Origin: Zea mays
Taxonomy: Eukaryota; Streptophyta; Magnoliopsida; Poales; Poaceae
Reading direction: 5' to 3'
Length of the DNA stretch: 64,000 nucleotides
Assembly: GCF_902167145.1 (NCBI RefSeq)
Contig: NC_050099.1
Location: forward strand, 59,848,942 to 59,912,941
Made by a program: the position numbers and the translations under genes. The notes below the pieces were generated by a model. That model saw nothing but the letters and a program-made list of their open reading frames with translations. It was not told the DNA's origin and made no database searches. Below are positions 1 to 11,247 of this stretch, one piece after another. The number at the start of each line of letters is the position of its first letter. The first letter of the stretch is position 1.

Positions 1-2579
1 ATTCATGAATTATCTTACTAAACAAAGGCAACCGGGAAGGAGCAATACCATAACAACTTTGGATGCTACAGCTTTGTGCCCCGCTCTGAGGTAAGTTATC
101 ATGTGCCAACATTTCGGAAGAAGTGGCCAGGCTCTTGGATGAAGCAATGCTTCTACGTAAAGAATGATCTGAATTAGAGGGAGGATGTGAGGGGCATTAT
201 TCAAAGTCCCATATGGTCGCACTTTGGTATTAGAAGACCATCAATTGCAATTGGGAAAGAGGTGCAAGCGTGCCTAATGGCTTTCAACATCGTGTGTACA
301 TACATCAGTACCAGGGATTTGGTACAAGAACACATTGCTTTCAAGGTATGGCCTCTTGTGAATGAGTGGGAATGCCGACGGAAACTGTTGCCGGCTCCAG
401 CCAAGGTGGTTTGGTTTATCTTGGATACACCTTTCGGTATAGAAGCCAGTTTGACGAGCCAAATGACGATTGGCTAGATGTTATAGAGGCGACCAGTGAT
501 GAGCTGTTGGGAGCCTACACGAAGACAGAGGACGAAGCCATGACCGTTGCCTTCGGCGCTCGAGGGAAAAGAAGGCTAAATAGAGTATTTGATGTAATTG
601 GGTTTGTTTATCATGATTATTGTTTTCCTGCTCGAAAGTAAGAAGGAAAAAGGAAAATTGGCTCTTCGACCTCCTCTGGTGCGCCAAAGCCGAAGAGAGC
701 CAAGGTCCTGACCCGTAGGCCGAAGCTACAATCTTCAGAACAGACAGTTGTGGTGTCCACGATAGAGGAAGTGAAGTTTATTGAGAGTGCCGAAGTTGTT
801 CCTGTCGTGCCAGCCAAAGCTAGTGCTAATGCGATAGAAAAGCCGAAAACGGAGAAAACACCAGATGAACAGCCAAAGCTGCTGAGCCCTCCAGTAGTGG
901 CAGAGTTACCGAAGTTGTCAACTACTACGACAACGACCCCGAAGAAGAGGAGAATGGCTAGTATTTTAGATGCTATTTTGGAATCAATGAAAATGCCAAC
1001 TCCTGTCACTGTTGAAGCTTTTGACAAGAAAATTGGAGATATAAGGAAGGGGGTTACTGCAAGCGCTACTTTTGCTCATGCTGAGGCTGGACCTATGAGG
1101 GCTACTCTAGTAAGGCTAATGGAAGAAAGTCTTCCAGAAAAGTTCACATCACCTGCTCCCAAAGCACCTCCCTAGGGTAATTTGGAATACATTATTCGAT
1201 ACGCTTCGGGAAAGCAGTTATCATCAGAACAAATTGCCGAAGTGCAACACTATGCCAAGGAGTTGAAATACCCGCAAGGGTCCTTGGTTTATGGAGGAGA
1301 CAATGAGGATGAATTCCTTTACTGTCTACCTGACAATAAAGAGATCAATGTTTGCCGACAGATGATGGATAATATGGGGTATCCGAACCTTGAGCTTGGT
1401 TTTTCTGCTATGACGATGGAACAACTTGCGGACAGTCTCGCCTACAACAGCTTGAAGGTTTGTACATTTTGGCTTCGTATTTGGTAATTTTCGTTACAGT
1501 AAACTATTTTTGTGGTAATTCTTACTGTTATTGTTTGTTTGTTCTTCTGTTTGGCAGGGTCTGATCCTTAGTAAAGCTCTAAAAGCTCAAAAAGATACAG
1601 AGGACGAAAGCTACCAGATAGCGATTGAAAACCTTCGATTGGTGGTTATAAATTTGAGGAACGAAGCTCTTGAAAAAGATAAAATTCTGCTCTCTTTAGT
1701 CGAAAGGTTAAAATCCAGTGAAGCTAAACTGTCCACTCAAGCAGAGATGCATAGATCTGAAATGCAAGAATTAGTGAAGAAACTTGGCGAAGCAACCGAA
1801 AATTTCAATGTGGAATTGACAAAACTTGAAATATCTGATATTGAACGATCAAGGGTACAGAAAAATGTCGAAGAGCTTCGTCAAGCCAAAGAGAAGTGTT
1901 ACAATGTTGCTACGGAATGAGCTAAGAACTTAAAGAATAGCTTCTCTAAAGTCAGCGCATTTTCCATAGAGCAAAAGTTTATCCACGGTGATCCTGACGG
2001 GGTAATCCGCTAGATCAACGACAAAGTTGAAGCTTTTGAAGAGATTCTTAGCGACAGAGGAGATTTTTGTGCCTTCGTCGGTGCTTGTGGGACCGTATCG
2101 GTCCTTGAAAGGGTCGGCTGCGAGCATGCCAAGGCTGTGGTGCAGCTAGGATTCTCACTTTCAGCCGACGACATTAAAAATCCTTCGGCCGAAGCCACCG
2201 CTCTAAGAAGAAAGTTTTATTCAGAGTTATGGCTAAAGGGCGGCTGAGAGATAGCTGACGAAGCTATTAGAGAGAAGGAGAAAAAATCTCATGATGCCTT
2301 GGATCAAGCCAGAAAAGTTGAAGAAGTCGCTGAACGTGCCAGGCTTATAGGTATATCTTTCATGATTTAGCTTCGTAAATTATTTAAGCTTTGGTAGTAA
2401 CAGACTTGTATTGTGATACATCTAAGCTCTCTCCCCCTCTGGAGCCATACGACCCCAAAGCTGATCCATCTCCGAAGGAGGCGCTCGGCATAATTAAGAT
2501 TGCCAACGAAGCCGTTGATGAAGCTGTCAAAAAACTCTTGGAGGAAGCTGCCAATAAAGTTCTAAAAGAGGACGACTAG
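1..2579 (+). pseudogene. antisense gene of Tat element, copy 1 (PF04195-like N-terminal region plus coiled coil), 5' truncated and decayed
   Basis: This is the downstream part of the antisense gene of family A; its start lies left of the window. The first bases match the copy at 62624 onward (HELSYQTKA, YHNNFG, WFYVKND motifs). It carries several in-frame stops and frameshifts: a stop near 176, shifts around 370-480, then stops at 1918, 2011 and 2246. Readable blocks include the RKRRMASILDAILE segment near 940-985, the conserved GKQLSSEQIAEVQHYAKELKYPQGSLVYGG-type block at 1182-1330 and a charged coiled coil from 1558. Consensus introns can be placed: donor at 1458 (AAG|GTTTGT) with acceptor ending 1557 (TTGGCAG), and a further donor near 2350. 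The last exon ends with a stop at 2577-2579. No biochemical role is known to me; PF04195 is annotated only as a putative gypsy-type transposon domain. Confidence 0.75.
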
Positions 2580-3621
2580 AGCTTTATTTTTTAAGACTTT
2601 AGATTCTCTGTATAGAACATTGCCTTTGTAAGAAACACTTACCAACTATCTGTGTATTTAACGATGTAATATATTTCTTTGTGAGGCATGAAATCTTTGT
2701 ACGTACCGTTTTTTGAGTCTTGCACGAGAAGGAAGTCTCGATGTAGTGGCTATGTTTGAGTCACTTAAGGACCAAGCCGATGTGGGCCTGCTGACCGAGG
2801 ACCTTTTAACTGGCCACATGCCTCATCATGGGTAAGCTTTGCCTCGGTCGGACCAATACCAGAAAGGCACCATGCAATGGGAGTGGAGAGATGGTGAGAG
2901 TAGCGTATGCCCTCTCTGGCAAGAGGCTGGACGGTGGTGTATCTGTGCTCTCGGTTGGCGTGAACCCAGTCTGGTCTTGAGAAACCCGGTGGCGAGTTGA
3001 CATATGTAAGGGTTAAGTGTTATATATGTCGTGTGGTTGGAGATCCCCAACTGGGTATTAATCAATTTGGATCGCCGTTACTTCTCGGACATGAAGACTT
3101 GGTCACTGACTTAAACGTAGAAATCCAGTGAACTCAAGGAATGATAAAAGATGGCTAGTGTAGGCTAAGTGCCTAAACTAGGATAGAAAGAACTCTAGAT
3201 ATAGGTAATGACTTAACCTGACAAGTAAAACTGGATTTTTAAGGATCCACTTATAGTAAGCTTTTCTGCAAAAAAGTCTTTGAATCTTGATAAGCTTTTC
3301 CTTGATTCCTGAAAGCAGCATATCCTTGAGAGTCTTTTTCCTTTGTCTGGTAAGACTTGCGAAAGTACACTCCATACTCAGGGTTTTCGAACCCATGTTG
3401 TTGTAGGTGATGAAACTGCCGAGTTTTGCTGTTTTTGCTCAAAGGTGGTGCCAAAGCAGAAGGAAAATCAGTAAACTTGTTGACGGGAGGATGTTTTACC
3501 TCCATGTTATGTAATAATAAGTTATGCACTCATACACCTGGTGTTGTAATAGATACTCTCTCTATATTTTATGAATGTAAATTATGTTATTGTAATCCTT
3601 CCGCTTATTCTTTACTCCGAT
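2580..3621. other. post-gene tail of family A followed by a truncated LTR-like remnant of another Gypsy element
   Basis: From 2580 to about 2760 the AT-rich sequence looks like the 3' flank of the antisense gene. From about 2770 to 3621 its style changes and resembles the middle and end of a chromovirus-type LTR (phrases comparable to those at 8160-9130), but it is not the same family as the LARD-like LTRs downstream. No start or end motif of this LTR is visible, so it is probably a truncated fragment. No gene is supported. Confidence 0.4.
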
Positions 3622-4139
3622 TATAAAAATTATAAGCACCCAAGATTTTCAACTATCATAACTTATCCAACCAATCTAGAAGCAAACAACCAAACTATAT
3701 TCTGACTAATCTTTTTCAACTTATAGCTACTCAACCTACTAATGTGTTACCTACAGACCTATCTTAACCTCTTGTCCCTAATCCGGATGAAGACACCAAG
3801 ACTTGAGAAGAAGGATATCAAACTCGTTGAGGAATGATAAGGGTCAAGCCATACCTCCAAAGGAATCAAGCTCCAAGATGGAGTCTTTCTTTATCCTACT
3901 CTTTCTTATCCAAACCTATTCATACTTCTAGGACATCTTTTATCCTGCATAATGTGGTGGCCATATATATGCCATCCTAATCACCTGATAATTTGATATA
4001 GACTGAAAAAAAATTGGTACAAGAACTAATTAGGAACTGAAATCTAGACTACAAGCTAATCTTGTTGTGTCCCTTATCTTAGAAATCTCGAGGACGATTA
4101 GTTAAAATAATAACAAATCTTGTTAAGGGGGGTAGGATT
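3622..4139 (+). mobile_element. extra copy of the 3' end of the LARD-like internal region
   Basis: This stretch matches 10746-11247 nearly base for base, beginning ATAAAAATTATAAGCACCC and ending in the polypurine run AAGGGGGGTAGGATT just before an LTR. In a simple element no internal 3' end should lie before the 5' LTR. The order internal-LTR-internal-LTR therefore points to unequal LTR recombination between two copies, or to a truncated tandem array. The sequence left of 3622 is unrelated to the corresponding sequence left of 10746. Confidence 0.75.
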
Positions 4140-5788
4140 TGTAATACCCAAAATGTATACGATGAGGATATAGTAAATCTCCTTATGTTGTGTGCCATAT
4201 ATTCATCATAACAAGAGCATACCTATAATTAAGGGTGATTAGTTAAAATAAAAGATACTAAAACGGAATATGCATCATGCTGAGGTTTTGCTTTGTGTGC
4301 ATTTTGTGACAATATAGAAATAATGTAAAAAGAATTATGTTGGTACCCAAATTGGAATTTGAATTCTAAAGGAAATTCTATAATTTGAGAAGAGAAGGAA
4401 AATACTATAACATATAGAGAAAATAAAAATACAAATAAAGAAACTAATTTAGACCAGTATTTGAATTTGCATATTTAAAATAAATGGGAAAACTCATAAC
4501 AAATTTTGGAATTCAAATTATGAAATCAAGTGGAAAGGAAAAAGGAAAGGAAAACTCTATATTCACTATAAAGAAAATATACATAAGTGTGCCTTCTCAT
4601 ACTAGCATCATTGATTTGAATATTTAACCTAAGTTACAAATTCACAACAAAGATTTGAATTCAGTGGATTATTTGAATTCAATTTGAATCCTTGTAAAAT
4701 TGGGGAAAAGAAAGGGGCATAAGAAAATAAAAAGAAAAGGAAGAGTGGACCTCAGCTTGTGTCTAGGCAAGATTTCGGAAGTCACGGCCCATCTCCACAA
4801 CCTTGCGCACGCCTGCCTTCACCCTGCGTGGGCCAAAAATTTCCTGCGCGGCCCATCTTCTCCTTCGCTGTCGCGCCTGCTCTCGCCGACAGGGCGGGCC
4901 CGCACGCCAGTCACTGCTCTCGCGCGCGAGTCTTGCCGCTGCCTCTGCCCGCGGGTCCCGTGTGTCAGCCGCTGCGCACCATGTAGATCTTCCTCCTCCC
5001 CTGTAACCACCCTCCACCGAGATTGCCGCTAGCAAGTCCGCAGCTGGCGCCCCAACCGACCTCCATGGAGGCCATACAGAGTGGCACCGAACCCTAGACT
5101 CCTCTTCCTTCCTCCGCCACAAGAAGAAAACGCCGCCTGTGTGCACCCCCCCTTTCGGTTGAGTCTCTGCTGGTGGAGAGAGAGAGAGAGCATGTCGCCG
5201 CCACGAGCAGAATCGAGCAGAGCCTTAGCGTAGGTCGCGGGGAGGATACGATTGTGGTCGCCAGAGACTCAGGAACCTGTTCATGGTGTTTGCAAGCCTG
5301 GAGGCGGACGGCGAGCGGTGGAATTTCTCACCGGTGTGCAGTTGCCGCCGTGGAGCAGCTCCTCTCCGTGGACCACGCACTCCAGCACACTCATCTCCGG
5401 TAAGAGTCACTGTATTCGACTCGTTCTGTTCCTTAGTTCTCGTAGCACCCATCAGCGTTGGGGTGGGAGCACCGGGGTGGAGCATAGATCGCGCGCTGAC
5501 AAACCTCCACCGCGGGGAGTAGGGCGGCGTCGCTCTGCTCGACCGAATTTTTTGCATTTTGGTCCTTCATCAGAAAAAAATTCACATTTGGACCCTAGAA
5601 AATTTTAATGTCATTTTTGGACCCTTTACTCGACGCCGTAGCCTATGGCGCCGAGGTAACACAGCTCGGCGCCATAGGCTATGGCGCCGAGATACGTGCT
5701 GCGTTGGCACAAACGGATGTCGTGGCGCCGACGTGGTACCGAGCTCGGCGTCATAGATCTTGGCGGCGAGCTCTGTTGTGTACAAAAA

Positions 5789-5861
5789 ACTTGTCTAGCT
5801 CAGTTGGTGAAATACAAGGCTCTTAACCTTGTGGTTGTGGGTTCGAGCCCCATGGTGGGCG
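5789..5861 (+). tRNA. tRNA-Lys(CTT)-like sequence, degenerate, left arm
   Basis: 73 nt with a good A-box (TAGCTCAGTTGGT), an anticodon loop containing CTCTTAA (anticodon CTT, Lys), a perfect-looking T-arm/B-box (GGGTTCGAGCCCC) and a T6 run directly after the end. It resembles plant tRNA-Lys(CUU). The acceptor stem is weakened (ACTTGTC against GGTGGGC, mostly wobble pairs, first pair broken) and the 3' half of the D stem is altered, so it is more likely a captured pseudo-tRNA than a working one. Pol III transcription remains possible because both internal promoter boxes and a terminator are present. Confidence 0.75.
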
Positions 5862-6463
5862 TTTTTTAATACTTTTTGTCTTTGTCACTTATTTTTTTTG
5901 TTGTCCATATTTTTCGTTTATGTCGCTGATTTGTCCGTCCTGATTTATTTCTCATCCAGTTTTATTTTTGTGACTGATTTGTTTATTCGTCCAAAATTTT
6001 TTTATCCGGCGAGCACAGCAGTTGTATATGAAGTAAATTCTAAAATATATCATCCATGAGACAAGTATATAATGGAGTATACTTTTATTTAGTGCAGAAG
6101 AAAAAAAGATGAATATGTGTGCTTCTTTTTACTAGGAATATGTTATTATATATTTAAAATTTATGTTCAAAAGAACTTAATAAAAATATAATATTTTTAT
6201 TTGATCACGATTGAAGTAAGAGTGTTCTCATTTGATTTTTATTTGTGGTTAGCTGAGCAAACAAGGGGAGAAGTTGACGGCTTGTGAGCACTGTGGCACA
6301 CAGCTGCTGTGCTTGCCGGATAAAAAAATCTGGACGAATAAACAAATCAGTCACAAAAATAAAACTGGATGAGAAATAAATCAGGACAGACAAATCAGCG
6401 ACATAAACGAAAAATATGGACAACAAAAAAAAAGTGACAAAGACAAAAAGTATTAATAAAAAA

Positions 6464-6536
6464 CACCCACCGTTGGGCTCGAACCCACAACCACAAGGTT
6501 AAGAGTCTTGTATTTTACCAACTAAGCTAGACAAGT
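6464..6536 (-). tRNA. tRNA-Lys(CTT)-like sequence, degenerate, right arm
   Basis: Mirror copy of the sequence at 5789-5861 on the opposite strand, at the matching place in the other arm. It keeps the CTT anticodon loop and the T-arm, with extra changes (A-box TAGCTTAGTTGGT; AAGACTCTTAACC in the anticodon arm). The two copies point toward the outer ends of the hairpin in the same relative way, so they were either duplicated with the arm or co-evolve by arm conversion. Confidence 0.7.
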
Positions 6537-9136
6537 TTTCTATACAAAATAGAGCTCGGCGCCAAGATCTATGGCGCCGAGCTCGGTACCACGTCGGCGC
6601 CACGACGTCTGTTTGTGCCAACGCAGCACGTACCTCGGCGCCATAGCCTATGGCGCCGAGCTGTGTTACCTCGGCGCCACAGGCTACGGCGCCGAGTAAA
6701 GGGTCCAAAAATGACATTAAAATTTTCTAGGGTCTAAACGTGAATTTTTTTCTGATGAAGGACCAAAATACAAAACTAGGAAGACGACACTCTATCGTAG
6801 ATTGCCAGATGAGCGACTGAGATTAGAGATAAGAAAAACAATTCACCCCAATTGTTTGTGATCATCGGATCCATAACGGACGAGTTAAATTATATCTGGG
6901 CGTGTAACGCTTCATGCCGTTGATCGTCAATCTGATGGCTATGATTGCGTACCGGTTCACAGTTATGAAGATCTAATCTGATTCGTAGGTAGTCGATCCA
7001 ACGACCAGAATCCTACGATACCCCTTCGCGGGACAAATTCACATAAGAGTCCTTATGTTTTTATAGAATAAAACCCGCAGTCCCTTGTGGCTGTTGACTG
7101 AGTTTGGGTAATCTTCTGAGATAGCCCCTGATTTGTTTAGTAATTGATGCACAAACCAGGAAAATAGAGAAAACAGGGAAATGATTATAGAAATTGGTTT
7201 TTAATACAAAAATAATTCTATAAACTTGGATAAATCATATTAAATTCATTTTAGCTCCAAATTGATTTATTCTAGAGACATTAATTTTGTTTGAATATTT
7301 TCTAAAAACTAGTAACACTGTTTATCCATAAGCTTGAATTAAAATCGTTCATTTGAATTAATCTATTCTAAGTACCTAATAACTTCAGAAATTCATAATT
7401 TCTCCATTTTAAATCCGATTTGACTCGTTCTAGTTGTGTTAGCTTCGTATAAATATATATTATACAATAGCAACATTTATTATATGATATCATGTACTTT
7501 TATAATTGGGTTAATCTATGTCTATTGGATTAACTTCTTTAATATTAATATAGTATTCTAACTTTATGGTTATAATTGAACTAGATAATCTTTAATCAAA
7601 TAATGACTTAGATTAAAGTTGAGATAATTACTTATAGAATAATCTCTCATATGATCTATACTAACCAATTTATAATATAAGTTTAATATTTAAATCATGT
7701 AGAGCTTTTATAGATCATAACTCCTTAACCTTGACTCCGATCTTAGTAGTTCCCGAAACCACGATCTCGTAGCTTCACGTAGATCATTATTATTCAGTTT
7801 GTACTTATGTTTGGTGTGATGTTAATTTTGTCTATACCATGTTTGTTTGTATTGCTACGACTAGCAGTGAGGCCACGAGGATCCGAAGAATCACCTTGGT
7901 AACTGGAATCTCAAGTGCCAGGCAAGTTGTGCCCTTGACCACTTTTGTTACCCATTAATGTTCTTTATTATCACTATTCAATGCATAGGTTTAATTTTGA
8001 TGGGACCCAATAGGTCACCCTAGTCTGTTTATCCTGTTTACCCTGAATCACTTGGGTAGTTTTTGCTATTGATTTATATGGTTTTGGGATAATATTTCAT
8101 TATATCCATGTTCCAGTTATTTTGTTATTCTATTAATGTTCATGCCAAGATCATTAATGTTAATTGGAACATGGAGCTTAACTTGAGAAACACGTGCCAC
8201 CACAAGGGTGGAATGGGACGCCCTTGGCTGACTAATTAGGAAAGCTAGTGGAAGACTACCTTACCTGAAAGGGGCAAGGGCAGTAGGGGAGTTGCATGCA
8301 AGGAGGTTCTCGGGTTGATTTTGCTGCTATGGCGGTCAGACGAGGGATTCTTGCAAGTGCTCTTCCCATAAACTGTAGCGGGTTTTCGGAAGCTAGTGGA
8401 ACTTTGTAAAGGCCTCGTAGTGGATCCGTAGCCATTCACCTCGGTAGTGTCTAAGGGTCTAGCTAACCCTGACAACATGGGATACACGACTTGTGGGTAT
8501 AGGGTACAACCTCTGCAGAGTGTAAAACTGGTATACTAGCCGAGCTCACGGTCATGAGCAGCTCAGGACTCTCGCATGATTAATTTATGGAATTTAATCT
8601 CAATTTTGTCGTATGCATTGCATGGGATTTATTATTAATTTTGTTCTATTATTATTTATTATGGTTTGGTATTTACTTACACTTAGTAACTGCTAATAAA
8701 ATTTTGACCAACTTATAAAAGCAATGCTCAGCTGCAACCTTTATGTTGTTGATCAGCCTTACACATCACATGAACTCCCACCTTTGGTAAGTTCATGCCA
8801 CATTATTCCCCACAACTTGTTGAGCGTTGAACATGTGCGAGCTCACCCTTGCTGTCTCACACCCCCCCACAGGAGAAGAACAGGTGGTTCAAGTGGAGCC
8901 ACATCGAGGAGTTCGATTCGATCTAGGTGGCGTCTCCCATTTGACTTTCTAGCGTCAAGGATGGATTTTAGTTCGATCCATATTTGTATTTTATTTTGTA
9001 ATACTTCAGCTTTGTAATAAGTACTCTGGTTATATTGTGACATTTATCTCTATACACTCTGTTATTATATATGTTGTCTTGTTTGGCGCATGTATGAGAT
9101 GCACTCGACTTTGTCCCTTAAAGCCCGGGGTGTGAC

Positions 9137-11247
9137 CGAAGTGGTATGAGAGGAATGTCGACTGTAGGACGAAACCTAGATAGAACTGGACAACCAAAAC
9201 TTACTTACCTTTGCTATTCTGATTCTTTTCTAAACTCATCTTAATCTTTTCTCATCTATTTCTGCTTTACTCTGATTATTCTTACCTTTTCTTTCTAAAG
9301 ACAAATGTGGATTTCACACTTTGAAATCCTGTACCTAAAGGGACTTTTATGACTAGGAGACCTAGTCTTAGTAACAAAAACAAAACTATTTTGATAGGTA
9401 TCTATACGCTTGAGTGCTTGTGCTTATGATACTTGTTTGATTTGGATCTTTGATTGAGTGTGATGAGTTGTGGAGTAATGTCCACAATTAAACTGCATAT
9501 ACATATAGGTATAAATATAAATAAATAAAATTCATAAGATAACTAAACAACCTGATTTATCCTCCATTAAAGTGTATCTATTTTAAAAAGATCCATCTTT
9601 ACTTAAAGAAATCTATCTTATCCTAATAGGTTCATCTTGTGTTAAAAAACATTATCCTCTTAAATGGTTTATAAGATAATCTAGACCAACTAAAAGTACC
9701 CCACTATAATATATCAAATAGATCCATCTTATCTTAAAAGATTCTCTCTTATCCTAATAGACCCATCTTATCTTAACGGACTCTCTCTTATCTTAATAGA
9801 TCCATCTTATCTTAAAAGATACTCTCTTACCTTAATAGACTCATCTCATCTCAAAAGGATTTTCATCTTATCCTAATCGATTTAACCAATCTCAAAAGAT
9901 TCTAACATATCCTAATAATGTCAATCCTACCCTGGTAGACCTATTTAACTTAAACTAATCTAATCTAGTTATATCCAATCTAACCTAGACCCTACCTAAT
10001 CTAATATGATCTGATCTAAAGGGAGTTACTTAAACAAGTTAGTTAATGCTGGTAACACAGATTAGACCATCTTCATACGAATGGATTCTAAACCTAAACT
10101 TGTGTCTTAGACCAACTTGTCCGAGAAACCACGACCTGGCCTATGTTATAGGTGGCTCAACTCATTTATCCAAGAAAGCAAAACTCTGTTTAATCTACCT
10201 ACCCCATGTAACCGCAATGGTTATCCCAACTCAAATAAAGGCATCCAACACCACAACCAATGGTTCTTAAAACAGACCCATGAAGAAGGTTAACCTCGAC
10301 AATGAAGAATATGAGTAGAAACAGATCTTCAGATGAATCAAGATCCACCACCCGGAATCAAAAGTCTTCCTTGCCTAACTTTCTTGTACCCCAAATCTTG
10401 TCTACTAATAGCTAAAATCTGATGTACCCTTGTTCTCTAAGCCTCACCTGTTAATGGCATGAATGATTTTAAGTGTAAAAAAATACTAATTGGAAGTTCC
10501 ACTTAGAAAAAAATACTAGAATTTCATAAAGATAAAGTCATCTTGATATGCTCAACTAAATAATTTTCTTAAATGGGATTATAGAATCTAATGTGAGTTG
10601 CTTAGGCAAGTTGGATAACGTTGGTGGCATAAATTAGACCCTACTCTTATAAACATGATTAACCTAAACTGGTTCCCTATACCAGCTCAGCCATATACAA
10701 GTATTTTACTTATGTGTTGGGTTGCAAAATCTGTTTAGACTGACATAAAAATTATAAGCACCCAAGATTTTCAACTATCATAACTTATCCAACCAATCTA
10801 AAAGCAAACAACCAAACTATATTCTGACTAATCTTGTTCAACTTATAGCTACTCAACCTACTAATGTGTTACCTACAGACCTATCTTAACCTCTTGTCCC
10901 TAATTAGGATGAAGACACCAAGACTTGAGAAGAAGGATATCAAACTCGTTGAGGAATGATAAGAGTCAAGCCATACCTCCAAAGGAATCAAGATCCAAGA
11001 TGGAGTCTTTCTTTACCCTACTCTTTCTTATCCAAACCTATTCATACTTCTAGGACATCATTTATCCTGCATAATGTGGTGGCCATATATATGCCATCCT
11101 AATCACCTGATAATTTGATATAGACTGAAAAAAAAACTTTTGGTACTAGAACTAATTAGGAACTGAAATCTAGACTACAAGCTAAACTTGTTGTGTCCCT
11201 TATCTTAGAAATCTCGAGGACGAGATTCTTGTTAAGGGGGTAGGATT
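9137..11247 (+). other. non-coding interior of the LARD-like element
   Basis: Begins with the primer-binding site (about 9142-9153) and ends with the polypurine tract. It is AT-rich with no coding frame longer than about 75 codons and none with recognisable motifs. The middle (about 9540-9960) consists of loose pyrimidine-rich repeats. The last 500 bp are the part duplicated at 3622-4139. Confidence 0.8.
9540..9960 (+). repeat. loose tandem repeats of CATCTTATC/TTAAAAGAT type
   Basis: Repeated words such as CCATCTTATCTTAAAAGA and TCTCTCTTATCCTAATAGA recur roughly every 35-45 bases with substitutions. This is a degenerate minisatellite inside the non-coding interior; no protein is implied. 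Confidence 0.7.

Larger units (their letters stand above)
5548..6774. mobile_element. long inverted-repeat (foldback) element carrying two tRNA-Lys-like sequences
   Basis: This block interrupts the LTR: the sister LTR passes straight from CTCAACCAAA to ACGAGG at about 12627. The arms run about 5548-6025 and 6299-6774 as near-perfect inverted repeats of about 475 bp around a loop of about 270 bp. The outer ends share ATTTTGGTCCTTCATCAG. Inside each arm are clusters of the GGCGCCGAG/CTCGGCGCC motif, many themselves palindromic, followed by a tRNA-like segment and a T-run. No transposase is present. It could be a non-autonomous DNA transposon of MITE or foldback type; I cannot assign a superfamily. 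The target duplication is unclear (perhaps AA). Confidence 0.8.
4140..9136 (+). repeat. 5' LTR of the LARD-like element, carrying a 1.2 kb insertion
   Basis: About 3.77 kb of LTR sequence plus an inserted inverted-repeat element at 5548-6774. It aligns along its length with 11248-14980, with scattered substitutions and small indels (for example about 26 bp present near 8310-8335 here and absent from the other LTR). The terminal base is C instead of A at 9136, outside the TG...CA rule. Open frames at 4700-5600 are GC-rich shadows and are shared in part with the other LTR; none looks like a known protein. Confidence 0.85.

Noticed and set aside
4700..5600. Several overlapping 60-127 codon frames on both strands in the LARD-like LTR
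   Set aside because: GC-rich part of an LTR; the frames differ between the two LTR copies (4700-5600 and 11809-12740) by shifts and stops, and none has a recognised motif.
5789..5861. The tRNA-Lys-like sequence as a working cellular tRNA gene
   Set aside because: Acceptor and D stems are damaged and an inverted copy sits in the other arm of the same repeat, so it is most simply a captured pseudo-tRNA.
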